Origin: Desmodesmus armatus
Taxonomy: Eukaryota; Chlorophyta; Chlorophyceae; Sphaeropleales; Scenedesmaceae
NCBI GenBank assembly: GCA_007449985.2
Contig: VIIQ02000298.1
Location: 1-64,000 of the forward strand
Direction: 5' to 3'
DNA length: 64,000 bases
The notes beneath the pieces were generated by a model. It saw only the letters and a list, made by a program, of their open reading frames with translations. It had not been told where the DNA came from and made no database searches. This document shows, piece by piece, positions 37,378 through 47,190 of the stretch. Position numbers and translations under genes: made by a program. Every line of letters begins with the position of its first letter. Within the stretch, counting starts at the first letter, position 1.

Positions 37378-39385
37378 CTAGCCCCCCCGGGTGTGCATGA
37401 GTTGCACATCAACATCCAAGAACACCTTGTCAGCCTTGCATCGCACTGTTGCCCTCAATTCCTCAATCAGCCGTGACCAGTTTGAAAGAAAAGAGGCCAC
37501 GAAACCATCACAGGAAAGGCTGAGGTCCAGGTTGAGCAAGCTATCCAGCATTTCCTCACTGTAGCCATGCTTTGCCATGTAAGCCAAATTGCTGACGCCC
37601 CGATCAGGCCTGCATCACATAGCAAAATAGCAAGCATCATCATAAGTATGCAGTTGAGAAGTAAACATGCCACACTACAGATTCAGCTGTTGCATCATAG
37701 ATTGTATCATACTCCTGTGCTGCTTGCTTTGAGGGCCGTGGCCGGCCCAGGCTGTCTAATGTTTCTCTCGTAGGCCACTGGACGCCTGGTGGTGCGCTGC
37801 ATGGCACCTAGGTAGAATTGTTGCTATATGCACAAGGAACCTGCTGGGAAACGTGTAATGATGATTTTGATGACGATGATTTTGATGATGATGCAGATTG
37901 GACCTTGTCTTGTCCATGGTGCACCGCCTGTGCTCCACATCACTCTAACAAGCCGCATACTCACTTGCGGATCATGTCGACGAAGGTGGTACTCCAGTTT
38001 CCAGCTGATGATGTAAAAAACTCAACAGTTGCAGGATCTTCTGTGCTCAAAAAAATCTGGTGTGTGAGGCTGGAATCAATCTGTCGAAGCTGCTTTACTG
38101 CGGCATCATAAGCAGGATCCTCCCACACCTTGGCTTCAACGGCCTTATCCCCATGGCGCACATACAAACTAATGCAACCATCCTGCAAGGGCAGGCCTTG
38201 CAGCTTGGCCTTCCTACGCTTGGCCACTTCAGCCCTTGTACGATCGTTGGGCCTCAACATGTAAGCAACTGCTTGTGCACGCCACCACCAGTACCTCCGT
38301 GGCTCCGGCAACCCCACAGTGTCCAAAACGTCTTTGAACATTGACGGTGTCATTGTGCGCACTGTATGGGCCTCATGTTCACTCATACTCACAACACGTG
38401 GTGACGCAGGTGTTGATGCATGAAAATCTGCAAGAGTGGAAGCCGTTAGTGCTGGTGCTGCTTTCAGGTCCTGGTCCGTCAGCCCAGCTGCCTTCAAAGT
38501 GCAATTGCTGAGGGGCAGAAAATAGCAAGAATCCAAAGTGTTGTTGGCTCCACAGTATGGCGTGCCTGTCAAGAAATGTCCAGGGGCTTCAGCGAACACA
38601 CGCCCCGTCTCCAATGCTGCAGACATAGCTGCAGTCTGTACATGGAAGACTGAGCCAATCCCACTGCAGAAAAAACATGGCAAGAGGAACCAATGTGTGG
38701 GGCAACAATCACACTTTTGGTGCATATTATATCATATTGGTGCCGTGCCGGAATGCGATGTGGTAAGAGGGGTCCACCACAAACCCAAGACCTGGGGAAG
38801 GGGGGAAAGAGACGCCCAGAAACGTCGTGGTTCTCCCCCCTCTCTGTTTTCCATAGTTGCAAACGCCCACCCACGCAGCAGTTTTGGAGGTCACTGTCTC
38901 CCTGGCTGACAAGCTGCTGAACCCCTCACCCCCACCCCTCCGTGTTGGGCTGTATTTGTAATCAAACGTGTTAGGCTGTTTTTGCAATCAACCCCCATGG
39001 TCTTTTTGGCCTCACCCCCCCTTCCCCCCCCCCCCGCCCGGGGTGTTGTAGGCTTGTGTCTGGCCCCCTTACAACACTGGGCCAGGTCTGCTCACCACAT
39101 CCCCGTCGTGCTGATGACTAATTGTATGGAAACAACTCCACCAGTGTTGCATGTCCCCAACACAGCCAGCCGCCCGCAGTGTGCAGTGTTGGTGAGGTGG
39201 CGCTTACAGTGCTTCAGTACAGTTCGGCTTTTTGAGGCATTGCCGTAGTACATGTAGTACATGATCTGGGGACTGAGCGTGCACTTGACAAATCCCCCGT
39301 TGGTTGAGGACCTGCAGAGTAGTGCACACTTGATGTGTCCCATCTGTGCAGCCCTCCTGGCCAGCTTGAGGACAGCCTGCCCACA
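37378..39385 (-). CDS. Fucosyltransferase-like glycosyltransferase, three recognisable exons
   Basis: Exons at 39,385-39,096, 38,663-37,965 and 37,609-37,378 are joined by introns 39,095-38,664 (GTGAGC...CAG) and 37,964-37,610 (GTGAGT...CAG). Both junctions keep phase (phase 2 each). The joined protein has about 404 aa visible. Evidence for the family: GMCGIGSVFHVQ followed by AALETGRVF, resembling the glycine-rich donor-site start of GT23/O-fucosyltransferase-type enzymes; YC...DSCYFLPLSNCT; YVRHGDKAVEA, in the place of the family HxRRGDK motif that contacts GDP-fucose; and LDLSLSCDGFVASFLSNWSR, matching the C-terminal block of FUT8/NodZ-like proteins. The first visible exon starts at an acceptor (CATAG), so 5' exons are missing; the anchor-bearing ORF at 40,161-40,760 is a candidate. 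A miniature transposon fills most of the first intron, and GAT repeats lie in the second. Substrate unknown; GT23 versus an O-fucosyltransferase family is not settled. Confidence 0.78.
38769..39067. mobile_element. MITE copy inside an intron of the fucosyltransferase-like gene
   Basis: The left end GGGGTCCACCACAAACCCAA and the right end (read in reverse complement GGGGCCAGACACAAGCCTAC) are diverged versions of the termini at 27,632-27,902. The interior has the same C-rich blocks and TGTTGGGCTGT/TGTTAGGCTGT motifs. At about 299 bp it makes up most of the 432-bp intron 38,664-39,095. Its insertion orientation cannot be judged. Confidence 0.7.
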
Positions 39386-39687
39386 CTATGAATGCTGCCA
39401 CCGCAGAAACAAGCTATGCTTGTCTATGATGCACGCAAGATGTTGTTTTGATAAACAGTAAGTAGCACCACGTTATCGTATGTGCATCTGTGTGTGCCGA
39501 AAAAGAGTTGGCGGGCAGCATAATGTAATCCGATGTAGCATGCATCCCAGGTCTGGTGCCCTGCAGCCTCTGGAATGTTATGCTTCCCTCCTTTGTGGAA
39601 TGTGCGGCCGCACCAGGTGCTGAGCACTGCCCAACAGCAGCGCTTGGGGGGGAGTGCCCTTACTCAGGGATTCTTACCGAGAATTAA

Positions 39688-39996
39688 GTGAAATATGTAA
39701 GAAGCGATCTTCCTGCTGTTGTCAGGGCGTCCAACATCACACATGCCACGGTGGCTGATGAAGTTATGACCATGACTTGCAATGCCAATTTCTGTAATAC
39801 CTATCAGAAGTTACGTTATGTTGCCCCCCAATGCAGTTTTGAGATGCCTGTACAATTTCCAAACTACATTGCACTTTTTCTTGACACTGCAGCTGTGGGT
39901 TCATTGCGTGTGATGATAACCCAGCCAATTTACAGGCCGATTGCTCCTTACTATCAATCAGTCATATTTACAGGCCTGTGCATGACTTTGCTGTAG
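39688..39996 (+). CDS. Hypothetical protein or exon, about 102 codons (weak)
   Basis: Open from a GTG at 39,688 to TAG at 39,996. Its composition is balanced and protein-like (for example EMPVQFPNYIALFLDTAAVG) and it is free of repeats. It lacks an ATG start and may be a terminal exon entered at the acceptor TTGTCAG near 39,724. No family recognised. It is antisense to the space between the anchor ORF and the fucosyltransferase exons, so it could also be a chance ORF. Confidence 0.3.
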   Translation: MKYVRSDLPAVVRASNITHATVADEVMTMTCNANFCNTYQKLRYVAPQCSFEMPVQFPNYIALFLDTAAVGSLRVMITQPIYRPIAPYYQSVIFTGLCMTLL

Positions 39997-40160
39997 TGGA
40001 CTTTCAGAGCCGTAATTGAAACGGCAGCTGTGCCCTTGACTTGAATGTGCCACAGCGCCTACGGAATACGGAACTGCGCCAACACGGGGTAGATCTACGG
40101 ACCAACGACAGTATGGCGCCCTCAGACCTACGGCTTTCAACATGCCTACAAAGATGTTCT

Positions 40161-40760
40161 TCAAAACAGCATAAATACATCGGAGAACGTCCCACCAACA
40201 CCCCCCTGCCCCCAACAAGCGAGATATGTATCAGCCTGAGCACCCCGGCGTAATAGTTTCGGATTCAATGCCCAAACTGGGGCGCACCTGCCAACTGCAC
40301 GGTACACCACAAACTTGGCCTGCTTGCAGTCTCCAGGCATTTGATTGGCTTGTAAGGCCTGTTGTGCCAGCATAGTACCAGGCAGCACAGCAGGCTCACC
40401 AACTGCTGCTGGCCTGGCAAGATTTTGCGATTGCAGGGCGTTCCCACGGCCTTCTGCTGCATGGACAGCACTTGCCGTCAAGATAGGCTGTGTCCATGCA
40501 CCGACAGGCCAACTGTTGCTGTCTGGACAAACATCCAGGTGTCCAGTGGTGAAATTGGCAAATATAAAGTGGCGCCTCCAATTGGATTTGATGCAGTGCC
40601 AGCAGCTGTGGTGAACCCGCTCTGACTGCTTGCTAAGCTGCAACTGCTGGCTGATGCAGGCAACGACAGGCTGCTGGTCCAAGATGCCTTTGGTCATGAA
40701 GCCGCCCAACACGCCCAGTGCGATCACAATGCTCAAGTTCATTCCAAAAGCGAGCTTCAT
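40161..40760 (-). CDS. Membrane-anchored hypothetical protein, possible 5' exon of the fucosyltransferase-like gene
   Basis: From the ATG at 40,760 (199 codons if read to the stop at 40,161). The N-terminus MKLAFGMNLSIVIALGVLGG is a classic signal anchor, followed by a Ser/Gln/Ala-rich stem with Asn-X-Thr and several Cys, the pattern of a type II Golgi protein. In-frame ATGs further upstream (40,850 and 40,976) exist, but they put the anchor inside the chain. A good donor, GGCAG|GTGCGC at 40,288/40,287, follows KFVVYRAVG, so the coding exon may end there. That phase does not join directly to the acceptor at 39,386, so an extra exon would be needed to connect it with the gene below. No domain recognised beyond the anchor. 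Confidence 0.45.
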   Translation of the reverse strand: MKLAFGMNLSIVIALGVLGGFMTKGILDQQPVVACISQQLQLSKQSERVHHSCWHCIKSNWRRHFIFANFTTGHLDVCPDSNSWPVGAWTQPILTASAVHAAEGRGNALQSQNLARPAAVGEPAVLPGTMLAQQALQANQMPGDCKQAKFVVYRAVGRCAPVWALNPKLLRRGAQADTYLACWGQGGVGGTFSDVFMLF

Positions 40761-41353
40761 TCTTTGTTCACGGAGAGCAGTGCGCAGCTGAGCACAGACA
40801 ACAAATTTGTGACATCGGCGATGCCACTCTTCACGGCGGATCAAAACCATGGGCGGAACAAATTGGGCGGAACCTTGCGCCCACCTTCCGCCCAGGCCAC
40901 CCCAGAGGGCGGTTGGTTCTGCCCAAGTGTGATCATAGTGTGATGGCCCTGAACGGCCGCCACACATAGCGCACATGTTTTTTGGACTCGTAATGACACC
41001 CTATATCTGCGGGCTCAGAGTCTGTGTGAGCAGCGGGGAGGCAGGGGGCACGCATCACAGCAACACACAAATTGGAGGCAAGGGGCCTGGGGGGATCCAC
41101 ACAACAACACACGGCACAATCCTTCGAGCCATGCTCCACCAACCCTTTGCTGTAAGTTGTGCTGTGCCTGCTGCTTTAGCCTTCCGTTTCTTCCTGAAAG
41201 TACAGGTGTACTGCTGCCTGACGTCTTCCCCTGGCTACGCTTGCCCTCCTCCGTCTTCTGGGGTCGCCATCGCTCTACATGTAAATAACTGCATCGTTTA
41301 CGCCTACCTCGCCTTCTGGACTGATGGTGGATGGTTGTGCTGCTGCAGGTGAT

Positions 41354-41408
41354 ACCAAGGGGTGCTATAATAAAAAACGAATTCGTTTTTATTATAGCAC
41401 CCCTTGGT
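41354..41408. mobile_element. 55-bp near-perfect palindrome with 3-bp flanking duplication
   Basis: ACCAAGGGGTGCTATAATAA and its exact complement TTATTATAGCACCCCTTGGT are separated only by a short AAAA-CGAATTCG-TTT centre; the two half-sites differ by one A/T in the homopolymer. GAT flanks both sides (41,351-41,353 and 41,409-41,411). It may be a tiny foldback/MITE insertion or a strong hairpin. A DNA or RNA copy would form a stem of about 26 bp. Confidence 0.75.
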
Positions 41409-41730
41409 GATACAGGGTGGCCGCTGGCTAATGTAATGTTAATGTTAATGTAACGTCAGCAACAATAATTCACGTTAAACAAGCTCGTCTATCGCCAAGT
41501 AGGCCTGCCTATTTGGATTCCGAACAAGTACCTGAACAAGTGGTATTATCGCGTGGTTGTGTAGAGGCGTGGTAAAGCAAGTTTGGTGCAGACTGCACCG
41601 CACAGTGTGGTGTTGGACAGAAATGTTTCATCCGATGGCATTTGTTGACATGTGAGGATAGTGTTGGGGTTTGGGTCAGCGGGGAACACATCAGCAAGCG
41701 GACTTCATGCTGTGGCGGGGCCAGGGGCCG

Positions 41731-41777
41731 GGGGGGGGGGGGGGGGGGGGGATGGGGGGGGGGGGGATGGGGGGGGG
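41731..41777. repeat. Poly-G tract with two interruptions
   Basis: Runs of about 21, 12 and 9 G are separated by AT dinucleotides, and another G run of about 12 lies near 41,850. Minus-strand proline-rich ORFs here are artefacts. Such runs can form quadruplexes and are prone to sequencing-length errors. Confidence 0.85.
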
Positions 41778-41944
41778 CACTGGCGTCGCAGTATGCTGTT
41801 GTGAAATAGGAAATGCATGCAGCAGACAGACATGCCAATGTGTGTGTTGGGGGGGGGGGGGTGCAGGCTTCTTGGGTCACGGCAATGTTCTTCTCCGCCT
41901 AGACAAAAGCACAGTGCCTGAGTCGACACCTGCAGCCCTTGCAT

Positions 41945-42360
41945 CCCGCATCTGGGGACATATCGGATTCTTGTGACGAGCGAACAGTGTGTGCAACACA
42001 ATCACCATGAAGACTACCATGGTATGAACCAGCCATCTGCAGTGGGCCCCCCTGTGGTTCATTCAGGCAGTTCAGGCAGGAATCAGGCAGGTGCTGCTGA
42101 GTGCACTGCGAGCTGAGTGGGCTGAGCTGATATGATGTTCAAATGTACCTGTAAATAATTTATCTGCGAAGGAATCGGTGCCGGCTGTGCAAGGCTGTGA
42201 GGGGCTGAGTGAGCCAGTGCTGGGCTGTGATCTGGGCTGTGATCTGATGGCAGCAATGATGCTAGCAGGATGGCCATTACGCTTGCAGCATGGCGCATTC
42301 GTGCATGCACAATTGGAGTTGTCTGTTGGCAAACTGCTTATACAGCCCCGGTGCCGACTG
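41945..42360 (+). repeat. Dispersed repeat shared with 36,800-37,180
   Basis: Diverged second copy of the family described at 36,800. It contains GATTCTTGTGACGAGCGAAC, GATGTTCAAATGTACCTG, GCAGGATGGCCATTACGC and TCTGTTGGCAAACTGCTTAT. GGGCTGTGATCTG is duplicated in tandem within it (42,223-42,248). Confidence 0.6.
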
Positions 42361-42709
42361 CAGACACCAACTGCAGTAGATCGCCAGTGACAGGTCTGCG
42401 GCTCTCAGGGGCCAACCGAGTACCGAACTGCGGCTGATGCACTGTAGATACGAACGAAAACGCTTCTGTGCGGGGCTAGATAACTGGATCGACAACAATA
42501 AGGCGGTGATGGAACGCATGGAAGGATCGTGAGGGGACATCGGAGCAGATGGCAAGTTTTGTGGCTGATCGGGGCCAAACGACTACCAATCGGTAGCCCC
42601 GTACTCTTAGATTCTGATTATGTGGCTTGTTTGCGAGGGGGACGACTGGTCGAAAAGATAGAGCGAGAATGAGAGAACCACAGAGAGAATGACAGTGCAG
42701 CATGGGAAA

Positions 42710-42749
42710 CAGGGGTACTAACCTACTAACTAGAGTATTAGTACCCCTG
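42710..42749. mobile_element. 40-bp hAT-type miniature element with perfect 8-bp target duplication
   Basis: CAGGGGTACTAA at the left end and TTAGTACCCCTG at the right end are 12-bp perfect inverted repeats around a 16-bp centre. ATGGGAAA flanks the element on both sides (42,702-42,709 and 42,750-42,757). Terminal CAGGG and an 8-bp duplication are the signature of the hAT superfamily (family knowledge). The insertion is almost only termini, and the intact duplication indicates a young event. Confidence 0.88.
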
Positions 42750-42757
42750 ATGGGAAA

Positions 42758-44448
42758 CGGCCTTGCCATATATGGCAGGCCAATCTAACCAGCGGGGTGA
42801 GCAAGATTCGCATTTGTGAAATTGCCTGTAAGCTGGCTCCGTTCTTTCGTGACCATGCCCTGTGTCAACATCTGGGATGCCCGGGCTGTTGAGCAGGCAG
42901 TGTGGAGATGCAGTCTGTGTCCACCTTGCAGGCTGGTGTGTTTGTGTTGCATTTGTCATGACGTAAATGTCACGTTTTGTTTGCCCCTTTACCCCACAGC
43001 AGTAGGTGAACACGCATGGTGAACACCTAGCACCACGTGGGGACAGGGCAATTGTGTGCTTTGCAGCTGCCGCCCTGTAGATGTGCGTTTGTCACCAGCA
43101 CATGTCATCCAGGGTAGTGCAGACACAGATCATGAACATCCATTCAAGCACAACACGACACAATCAGTCAGGCAAAATCTTGTCTGCCAGTACTGTAAAG
43201 TTGGTATTGTGCTGGCTGGGCAGCTGCAGCACCAATGCATGCGGTGTATACGAGAGCAGCGCAGTTGATGTTGCATGTCAGGGTATAAGTGACGTTTGTT
43301 ATGATATGTTTATTCAGTGCACGTGATTGCTGGCACTGCACCGACACTGCATAGTGTGGCCCGAGTCAGGTTGTGATGGTCACCACTAGCTATGCTATAG
43401 CATGCAGCAAAGTGCATGGTTTGCTATGTCAAACCGAAATACGTTATGTGACAGGTAAAGTATATTGATCAGTTGCTGTAAAGCTCGCAGGGGTTGTGCT
43501 GCAGTTTTCGTTTGTACCGCAAAGCCATCCCTGAAAGCCAGCTGCAGTGACCTGCAAGGCGGCAGCGATGTATGAGCAATTTTGTCCATTGAAAAGTATA
43601 GATTGATGCTGAATGCTACTGCGCAGGCCGTTGCTGCAAGTTTTCAATGCACAGACAGAGCCACGGAACGAGGAATATCCTTGAGGAAAAGGGGAATTGA
43701 AAGAGTTGAAGAAGTCGTCCCAGGAAAAGGAATTCCCCAACCACCAGGCTCAGCACCGTTTCCTGCTTTCCTCACATTCCTTGCTTCCTTTTGTGTGCCA
43801 TACTGAAACGGACTGCTGTAACATCAGTTAATTATCCAAAATTAGCATCGAAGCGTGCAAACATCGCACCGCTTTGCCTGAACATGTGTCACCGCCCGAT
43901 CTGCTGCTTTGACCAGAAATCCAAGGCACAAAACAACGCCCGCTTGTCACAAAGGAGTGGTCAATACAAACGAATCATCTTTGTCCAGCTGTAAAATAAC
44001 CGTGCACCCCCAGGCCTCCCTTCCCCACATGTGGGAGCATCACAAACGTGATTGCACTGAAATGAAAGCTGACTTCAGTGTGCACAGGTGGCTTTGGTTA
44101 TCAGTATGGTGATGTTGGCTGTATGTGTTGATGGGATGTTGTTTGACAAGGCGATGTCTCTGGTTGAGGGTGTAGTGGATGGATCCCCCTCCTCAAGCTG
44201 AGCAGTGCTGGCCACTGCTGCTCCCAGCATGCAGGACAGGTCATTGTGCAAGCATCTCCCCTTGGCTGTGTACGCTGTCTCATGTGCATGCCGGCGATAT
44301 GCCAGCTCACTAGGTTACAAGTGCCACCTAGTTAGGCATCCCAGCAGGAACCCTTACCGTCAGCCATAGTGTGCTGTAGCAGCTCATATGTCTTAAGTGT
44401 GATATGCCTTGAGTGTTGCAGTCTGGTGGTTGCTGTGAAGGTCTGTAT
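42758..44448. other. Intergenic region, no supported gene
   Basis: Small ORFs only. A stretch at about 42,810-42,960 (plus) and one at 43,444-43,740 (minus, 98 codons, no ATG) have protein-like composition but no recognised domain, and could be isolated exons. No tandem array or clear inverted repeat was noticed. Confidence 0.35.
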
Positions 44449-44635
44449 GCTGCATTGTGTGCGGACAGGCGGGGGGTGCGGGGGGCGCAGCCCCCCACAT
44501 AGGGGGGTTGGGGGGCTTGCCCCCCAATGGTAGAAGGTTTAGCGTGTGCTGCATTGTGTGCGGACAGGCGGGGGGTGTGGGGGGCGCAGGCCCCCACATA
44601 GGAGGGGTTGGGGGGCTTGCCCCCCAATGGTACAG
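44449..44635 (+). repeat. Two-copy tandem duplication, 99-bp unit
   Basis: GCTGCATTGTGTGCGGACAG starts at 44,449 and again at 44,548. Each copy contains GGGGGGCGCAG, CCCCCACATAGG and GGGGGCTTGCCCCCCAATGG, which can fold into hairpins within the copy. GATTTGATTTGATTTG follows at about 44,647. Confidence 0.8.
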
Positions 44636-44889
44636 GTGTAACTTTGATTTGATTTGATTTGGTAGAAGGTTTGTCTGCACACTGTGCTGCGTGTGTGCGG
44701 ACAGAGCGGCTGACATCGCCACATCCCTGCCGCCGCACCAAGCCCCAACCACAGGTGCCAGCAGGGCAGCACAGGTGCCAGCAGGGAAGCAAGGGCAAGC
44801 AAGATGGGTTACTGAGTACACGCGGGGGTGGGACCTTGCAGTGAAGCAAGGATTGTGAGCAATGAGAGGAACAAAGGGTGGCCGGGGTT

Positions 44890-45185
44890 CTTGGAGAAGC
44901 GAGGAAGGCAGGAAAGCAGGGGTGCGGTGGGGGTTCCTGAACAAAGCGAGGAAGACGAGGAAAGGAGGAAAGCAGGGGTTGGGTTGGGGTCCTGGGGAAG
45001 CAAGGAAGGCGAGGAAGCGAGGAAAGCAGGGGTTGGATTGGGGCACTGAGGAAGCAAGGAAGGCGAGGAAGGGAGGAACGCAGGGGTGGGGTGGGGGGCC
45101 TGAGGAAGCAAGGAAGACGAGGAAGGGAGGAAAGCAGGGGTGGGTGGGGGTCCTGAGGAAGCAAGGAAGGTGAGGAAGCAAGGCA
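44890..45185 (+). repeat. Minisatellite, 54-55-bp unit, about five copies
   Basis: AAGCAGGGGT or its variants start at 44,914, 44,969, 45,024, 45,078 and 45,132, each followed by GGGGTCCTGAGGAAGCAAGG and GACGAGGAAGGGAGGA variants. On the minus strand, proline/leucine-rich ORFs run through it in more than one frame; I treat them as repeat artefacts. Confidence 0.85.
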
Positions 45186-46384
45186 GTACCAGGTTAATGT
45201 GTTTGCTAATGAACATTAGTTGATATCATTAACTTAACGTTAGTTTTAACGTTATGGCAGTTGCCACCCTAGTGATACAAACACTTGGGAGGTGACGGAG
45301 CTCAGACGAACGTGCACGTCCCGGGGGCGGCCCCATCATGGTATGATAGATGCATTCAGGTTCTGGTCAGTTCTGCTGACCGTCAGCGTGTGCAGGTGCC
45401 CTGTCGCCTTCTGCCACCCACTCAACATCCGGACAGTTTGCCCTACAGCCCACCGACCCAGCCTACAACCGACCCAGGGGGTGGCTGCTGTTGCAACAAC
45501 GTTTTGTTGATGTGAAATTGAATGGCTACAGCTGCTCTCTCCACCCAACAACTGCTTCAGCAGTAACGAGTGCTGTTGTTTGGCTTCGGGTGGCTAATTG
45601 AGGCATTCACAGCCCCCAAAAACTCTGTATGCGTATCTTCAATGCTTGAATGGTCTATTGAGAGCGTTGCCGTACCTGCTGGGGCTTATGCGTTGCAAAG
45701 ACTGGCTCGCACCACGACCAGCCAGCACTGCCTGACAGCTTGCTTTCGTAGGACGCATGCAATGCATGAGGCCCCGCAGGCGGTGTCTGGCGATTAGCTA
45801 CGAACATAACCTTCACGTCGACTGCCCCGTGGGTGCATCCTGGACACATCAACGAAGCATGGTCTCCTCATCTGTACAGGGCCCACGTCCCGGCATGGGC
45901 CTAGCACAATTGCATGTTTCCCTTGATCACGATATGCCGGCGCACGCGGTTTCAACCCATGGCTGACAGATTTGGGGCCGTTGTGCCAAGCGGCGCCTGC
46001 AAACTCGTCCTACATATGGAGCACTGTGGTGGCGAAGTCTGCTAAGGATGCACTTCCCCTTTAGTCCCCCAATACCACAACCACCAGAACCTATTTGAGT
46101 ACAGCACGTCAAAGTTTCGCAAATGTTTCAGTTAATTCAGCAGGGACCCATTGCAAAATGTCTGACATTACTGGTGGGAAAATGCACCAAGGGGTGGAGT
46201 TCAAGTAATGTGGAGTTGTGGACACAGGTTGGTGCACTCAGCAGGGACCCAGTGTGACGTCACACTGGTTACAAGGTGGGGGTCCTCAAAATTGCCCACA
46301 TGTTAGGATCTCACACTGTGAGTCCCGCACACCAGGTTTAAAGACGCAAACATCACTTAATACATTGGAAAGTGAATAGTTTTC
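45186..46384. other. Intergenic region, no supported gene
   Basis: Only short ORFs. CATTAGTTGATATCATTAAC followed by TTAACGTTAG near 45,215 is AT-rich and partly palindromic, and resembles the GTTAAT-rich patch near 41,435. CAGCAGGGACCCA occurs twice near 46,138 and 46,239. Confidence 0.35.
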
Positions 46385-46609
46385 ATTTTGACCCCTACCC
46401 CCCTGTCGGTTTAGGCTGTTGTCAGGTACCGCTGCTTCCCCCCTGTGGACGCTGCTGCACCCCTACCCCCCCCGAACGTTTATTGTATTATTACATTATT
46501 ATCATAGGCTATTCGTTTGATCAACCCCTACACCCCCTTCGAGAATAGGGTCGGCGTCCTCCCCCCCCCCCCCCCCCCCCCCCCCTGGCTGTAGGTTTGT
46601 GGTGGACCC
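46385..46609. mobile_element. Truncated copy of the 42-bp-TIR MITE family, with a 25-C run
   Basis: The right end CTGTAGGTTTGTGGTGGACC matches the MITE terminus, and the interior keeps C-rich blocks with GGTTTAGGCTGTT. The left terminus is absent. A run of 25 C occupies 46,561-46,585. Confidence 0.6.
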
Positions 46610-47190
46610 TTGGACCTGTGGGGGAGGTATGTTGCACACAGTTTGGGGCCAGTCAGTGTTATTCGTCAGACCCGAATTTCACAGTCACAGCAGCGCTTCA
46701 AATCGTGAAACCTTGGGGAAAAATTATTTGAAACTGCCACATGGACCTTTTTCAATTCCTTTTTCAGCAGGGGGAAGGGCTTGGGGCATTCTGGCTCATG
46801 AGCGTGCCCCCAGGGGTGGGGGCATTGGCCTGAAGACGGACTGCTGCAAAAGCCTGCAAGTTGCCTTGGAAATAGGGCAGTCTGGGGCCTTGAAGAGGGG
46901 GAGGGGGGGCATAGTGCTTTCCTGGGTGAGCCCTCCAGGGGGTAGGGCCTCTCGGGGAGCCTGGGGAACGAAGTGGGTGTGTCACTTTCAACTCACCCCT
47001 GCCCCTTTCTCAAAATCAAACAAAGTGTCAGGGTTTGGGCAAGGGTTTGAGCTAGGCTTGCACCAACGAAAGCAGTTTCATCCAACGCGGCAGTACCCAG
47101 CCGTTTATAGAAGCTGAATATAGAGGCTGTATACAGAAGCTAAGGTCGCCCTGCTTGGGATCGCAAGCCCGTCAACAGCCCGTGGAAAAT

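Noticed and set aside
44328..45216. Proline/leucine-rich proteins of 262-278 codons on the minus strand
   Set aside because: Two frames are open over the same 54-55-bp minisatellite and C-rich duplications; composition follows the repeat.
46599..47117. 172-codon plus-strand ORF upstream of the methyltransferase-like gene
   Set aside because: Starts at GTG inside a MITE terminus, is Gly/Arg-rich from G-rich DNA, and shows no family resemblance.
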